From: Olsenella uli
GTDB lineage: Bacteria > Actinomycetota > Coriobacteriia > Coriobacteriales > Atopobiaceae
Assembly: GCF_901212675.1 (NCBI RefSeq)
Contig: NZ_CAAKOQ010000057.1
Location: 1,649-25,606, forward strand
Direction of reading: 5' to 3'
DNA: 23,958 nt
Position numbers and translations under genes: made by a program
Shown: piece after piece, positions 21,701-23,958 of the stretch
Layout of the letters: every line of letters begins with the position of its first letter
Numbering within the stretch: the stretch's first letter is position 1
Notes under the pieces: model-generated
What the model was told of the DNA's origin: nothing
The model's input: the letters and a program-made list of their open reading frames with translations, nothing else
Database searches by the model: none

Positions 21701-21974
21701 GTACTTCCAGTTCATGGTTGCCGGATACTACCTATATTTCACCTCGTTTTGCGTCGTTGAGTGCATGCACGTCCACGCCAGTGATGGTCGGCTGGCGGAA
21801 GCGGGCTCCGCGAAGTTCTTTGTCAGGGCGAATGGGGATACCGAGCTTCAACATCGTGGCAAGCTGTCCGCCCGTGAAATTGGAATCATCCAGAAGTTCA
21901 TAAAGAAGAACTATCGTGAGATGTACCTCAAGTGGCGTGAGTACAGCCATGAGGGATTTTACGGAGAAAAGTAG
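21693..21974 (+). CDS. DUF4160-like protein, third gene of the cassette
   Basis: A 93-residue protein whose ATG overlaps the previous stop by 8 bp. It shows MPKYFQFMVAGYYLYFTS, then CMHVHASDGRLAE, SAKFFVRANGDTELQHRG and a C-terminal helix (LSAREIGIIQKFIKKNYREM). The order of an N-terminal MPxxxxF strand, a Tyr-Phe pair and an HxHA motif is the DUF4160 pattern. Such genes occur in small operons that may be toxin-antitoxin-like. That function is inference. Confidence 0.65.
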   Translation: MPKYFQFMVAGYYLYFTSFCVVECMHVHASDGRLAEAGSAKFFVRANGDTELQHRGKLSAREIGIIQKFIKKNYREMYLKWREYSHEGFYGEK

Positions 21975-22133
21975 GAGTTTTCCCATGCGGCATTAATGTG
22001 CTTCAATAAGGGAGACTTGGAGATCGTAGTTGCTTACGGCATTGTTTTTTATTTTTTTGATATTGCTTATCGGGTCCATTTGTTTGGATGAGTCATCTTA
22101 CAAGTGCTAAGTCTCCTAAATAATAACTAGCAT
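21975..22133. other. AT-rich spacer at the start of an island
   Basis: Base composition drops sharply here. There is a run of T with a few A at about 22046-22058. The sequence GGAGACTT (about 22010) and its complement AAGTCTCC (about 22108) form an 8-bp inverted pair about 90 bp apart. No gene is seen. Confidence 0.4.
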
Positions 22134-22460
22134 TTGAATACTCTGCCGACTATTTATCTTGCGCTTGAGTATGCCTCTCTTATGTTGGTGAATTTGATGG
22201 GGGTAATTGGAGCTATCTGCTATTTAGCGGTGATGATTGGGCTTTCCGTTTGCACATGGAAAACAAATCCCGATTTGCCTTCCATTCTGGTGAATGCCTT
22301 TAATACGATTGCTGCTGTGGCTGCTATGCTTGGGCAATCTATTTCGAGTCTCTCAACTTCATATCGTTGGTATTGTTGGACTCTCGCAATTTTCAGCTCA
22401 TTCTCGTTAGCGGGATTTGTTTCTTCCATCTGCTTGTGCAAAGAGCTGGATGCCTTCTAA
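22134..22460 (+). CDS. Small membrane protein of unknown family in AT-rich island
   Basis: A 108-residue frame with three hydrophobic segments: LMLVNLMGVIGAICYLAVMI, LVNAFNTIAAVAAMLG, and YCWTLAIFSSFSLAGFVSS, with a WKTNPDLPS loop between. The only upstream start is TTG 22134, after an in-frame TAA and without a good ribosome-binding site; ATG 22182 is internal and no better. The codon use is AT-rich, unlike every neighbour, which suggests transfer from a lower-GC genome. It could be intact or lacking its true 5' end. Confidence 0.5.
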   Translation: MNTLPTIYLALEYASLMLVNLMGVIGAICYLAVMIGLSVCTWKTNPDLPSILVNAFNTIAAVAAMLGQSISSLSTSYRWYCWTLAIFSSFSLAGFVSSICLCKELDAF

Positions 22461-22633
22461 GAGTTGCTGTGTCTCTTTCGAAAAAAACGCGCGACAAAAA
22501 TCGGGAGGATACCGTACTTAGTTAATACCCTCTCCTTTGTCCCAAATGCAAAAGTGAATGTCAAATCGTCATTAAACAATTCAATATAACCGTTATCAAA
22601 GTTCCAGACGTACAGCCACAGAGCCGATAACAT
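22457..22633 (-). CDS. Small AT-rich frame, convergent with the membrane protein
   Basis: A 58-codon minus-strand frame: MLSALWLYVWNFDNGYIELF, then NDDLTFTFAFGTKERVLTKY and GILPIFVARFFRKRHSNS. Its composition looks protein-like, and the open frame extends without a stop to about 22720 (including AEQTIKEKYSF), which suggests a C-terminal remnant. The upstream region has no ribosome-binding site. Its stop overlaps the stop of the plus-strand gene (CTAA). The family is unknown. Confidence 0.35.
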   Translation of the reverse strand: MLSALWLYVWNFDNGYIELFNDDLTFTFAFGTKERVLTKYGILPIFVARFFRKRHSNS

Positions 22634-22693
22634 AAAGGAGTATTTTTCTTTTATGGTTTGCTCAGCTATTTTTAAGTTAAGGAGAGAACAGCT

Positions 22694-22777
22694 ATGGGAG
22701 ACTATGCGCTTACAACAAAACCCCAGATTGAGAACGTCACCTCCCCGCCGCCTTGGAGCTGGTCCTCGGGCACCTGA
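22694..22777 (+). pseudogene. Truncated gene start after a strong ribosome-binding site
   Basis: AAGGAGAG precedes ATG 22694. The frame reads MGDYALTTKPQIENVTS and then, after the AT-rich/GC-rich boundary near 22740, PPPWSWSSGT and stop. The first 15 residues look like a genuine N terminus whose gene was cut at the boundary. I do not recognise the family. Confidence 0.35.
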
Positions 22778-22808
22778 TGCGTTCTTTTGTGAGCGAGCCG
22801 TCGTCGGC

Positions 22809-23501
22809 CTACCCCTCGCGCGACTCCCGTGATCCCATCCCGCACCTCCACCACGCCACGGCGAGCTGGGTGCGGTCGCGCAGTCCGAGCTTGGCGAGCA
22901 CGCGGCTCACGTTCCTCCGGACGCTCGCGGGCTCCATCACCATGTGCGCGGCGACCTCCTCGTTCGAGAGCCCCTCGGCCACGAGGGACGCCGTCTCGAG
23001 CTCGCGGGGCGATAGCGAGGAGAGCGCCTCCAGGAGGCGGGCCCGCTCGGGGTCCTCGGCGGCGCCCGGGACGGTGCGGGCCACGATCTCCCGCGTCACG
23101 CGGGGCGTGAGCACGGCGCCGCCAGCGGCGAGCGCGCGGATGGCCCGGCACAGCTCGCGGGCGGTGGCGTCCTTGAGCAGGAACCCGGCCGCGCCGGCGG
23201 CGAGCCCGCCCAGCGCGTAGTCGTCCCTGTCGTAGGTCGTGAGCAAAAGCGTCCGCACGGAGGGGAAGCGCGAGGCGACCTCGCGGGCGAGCGCCACGCC
23301 GCCCGTCCCGGGCATGCGCACGTCCGAGACGACGACGTCGGGCAGGGGCTCGCCGAAGCCCTCCCGGCGCGCAAGCTCCGCAAGCGCCGCCCCTCCGTCG
23401 TCGGCGGTGGCGATCACGGAGAGCCCCGGGTCACGCCCCACCATCATGGAGAGGCCCATCCTCGCCGAGGCCTGGTCGTCAACGACCACCACGCGTATCA
23501 T
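22809..23501 (-). CDS. NarL/LuxR-family response regulator
   Basis: A 230-residue regulator. Receiver: DD at 8-9, phosphoacceptor Asp60 in VVVSDVRMPG, Thr88/Thr89 and Lys110 in FLLKDA. The C-terminal LuxR helix-turn-helix is LSPRELETASLVAEGLSNEE, then VAAHMVMEPASVRRNVSRVL and AKLGLRDRTQLAV. All key residues are present. The ATG at 23501 overlaps the stop of the sensor gene (ATGA), so the pair is translationally coupled, sensor first. The target is unknown. The codons are GC-rich, in contrast with the island just downstream. Confidence 0.93.
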   Translation of the reverse strand: MIRVVVVDDQASARMGLSMMVGRDPGLSVIATADDGGAALAELARREGFGEPLPDVVVSDVRMPGTGGVALAREVASRFPSVRTLLLTTYDRDDYALGGLAAGAAGFLLKDATARELCRAIRALAAGGAVLTPRVTREIVARTVPGAAEDPERARLLEALSSLSPRELETASLVAEGLSNEEVAAHMVMEPASVRRNVSRVLAKLGLRDRTQLAVAWWRCGMGSRESREG

Positions 23502-23958
23502 CCCGGGCTCCCTCCGCCGTCTCCGGGGGCTTGCCCCCGCGGGCCCCAGCCCGCTTCGATCGGCCCGCCGCCCGTCCTCTCCTCCGCGTCGGCGACGAGG
23601 CCGGCGAGCTCGCGCACCGTCTCGCGGGTTTGCGCGAGCCCCGCACGCGCCTCCGCGTTGATGGCGGCGACCGCCGCGTCGACCCGCTTGTCTCCGGTGC
23701 CGCCGCCCAGCCCCTCGCAGAGCGTCACGATGGCGGTGAGCCGCTGGCCCACCGAGTCATGGAGCGAGGCGGCCATGCGGGCCTGCCGCTCGGCCTGGTC
23801 GCGGCGCGCCTCGGCGGCCATGGCGCGCGCCCTGGCCTCCCGGGCGTCGTGCGCGCCGCGCAGGGAGCCGCCCAGAAGGAAGGCTGAGCCCGCGGTGAGC
23901 TCGCGCGCCGCGATCTCGGCCACCAGCGCGGCGGGTCCCGACCCGTCCGCGGCCACGA
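23498..23958 (-). CDS. HisKA_3-type sensor kinase without ATP-binding domain, 5' end outside window
   Basis: The visible 150 or so C-terminal residues hold an Ala/Arg-rich coiled coil, then the phosphoacceptor motif of NarX-type kinases, MAASLHDSVGQRLTAIVTL, with its His codon at about 23759-23761. A second dimerisation helix follows (AINAEARAGLAQTRETVREL). After LAGLVADAEERTGGG comes a Gly/Pro-rich tail and a stop that overlaps the response regulator start. In this family a HATPase_c domain of about 100 residues would follow the helix pair; it is absent. The coupled stop/start suggests that this shortened form is the actual gene structure. The N-terminal part lies outside the window. Confidence 0.8.
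   Translation of the reverse strand, partial: VAADGSGPAALVAEIAARELTAGSAFLLGGSLRGAHDAREARARAMAAEARRDQAERQARMAASLHDSVGQRLTAIVTLCEGLGGGTGDKRVDAAVAAINAEARAGLAQTRETVRELAGLVADAEERTGGGPIEAGWGPRGQAPGDGGGSPG

Noticed and set aside
22694..22777. Small peptide gene as a lantibiotic precursor
   Set aside because: No leader motif, no Ser/Thr/Cys pattern for thioether rings, and the frame crosses an abrupt composition boundary.
1..23958. tRNA or rRNA genes
   Set aside because: No cloverleaf-like arrangement with a T-loop GTTCGA pattern and CCA end, and no rRNA stretch, was noticed by eye; a covariance-model scan would be decisive.

Overview
This is a high-GC bacterial window that looks like a gut member of the Coriobacteriia, most likely Collinsella or a close relative. 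The inference rests on GC-rich codon use, a bile salt hydrolase homologue, several DUF4143 AAA ATPase genes and a lantibiotic-immunity type ABC operon. The genus call is inference; no rRNA or other marker gene is present.

Layout. (a) 1-1459: the end of a type I-E CRISPR array (one full repeat visible) cut 17 nt later by a decayed ISL3-family insertion sequence. (b) 1475-4820: two intact AAA/DUF4143 ATPase genes with their upstream regions facing each other, a remnant of a third, two copies of a dispersed inverted-repeat element, and a tandem-repeat array in front of each intact gene (32-bp period for one, 23-bp period for the other). (c) 4820-6920: broken genes: an XRE regulator fragment, a histidine kinase without its N terminus, and a bile salt hydrolase with an in-frame stop and an internal deletion. 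(d) 7095-10423: mostly intact genes: tRNA-dihydrouridine synthase, a VanY-like peptidase, a truncated flavin-binding protein, and an XRE regulator with a small membrane protein. (e) 10424-13478: remnants (DHA2 exporter, aldo/keto reductase, LysR regulator, membrane protein, fourth AAA ATPase) around one intact DUF488 gene. (f) 13479-20266: a TetR regulator and the MFS exporter it probably controls (shared operator sequence), then a lantibiotic-immunity type ABC transporter (ATPase plus two permeases), a DUF2511 lipoprotein, an OmpR-type response regulator and a sensor kinase. (g) 20372-21064: a YefM/YoeB-like toxin-antitoxin pair with a well-formed operator, followed by another kinase tail. 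(h) 21184-22777: a three-gene hypothetical cassette ending in a DUF4160-like protein, then an AT-rich foreign-looking island. (i) 22809-23958: a NarL-type response regulator and its sensor kinase on the minus strand, the kinase running off the window.

The genes of (f) make a plausible envelope-stress or antimicrobial-peptide defence block: the regulator pair would sense a peptide, and FEG-type ABC transport, the lipoprotein and drug efflux would remove it. No lantibiotic precursor or modification gene is visible, so this looks like resistance rather than production. Two observations stand out. Both sensor kinases paired with intact response regulators end right after the phosphoacceptor helices and have no ATP-binding domain. 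Each intact DUF4143 ATPase gene has its own gene-specific tandem repeat array immediately upstream.
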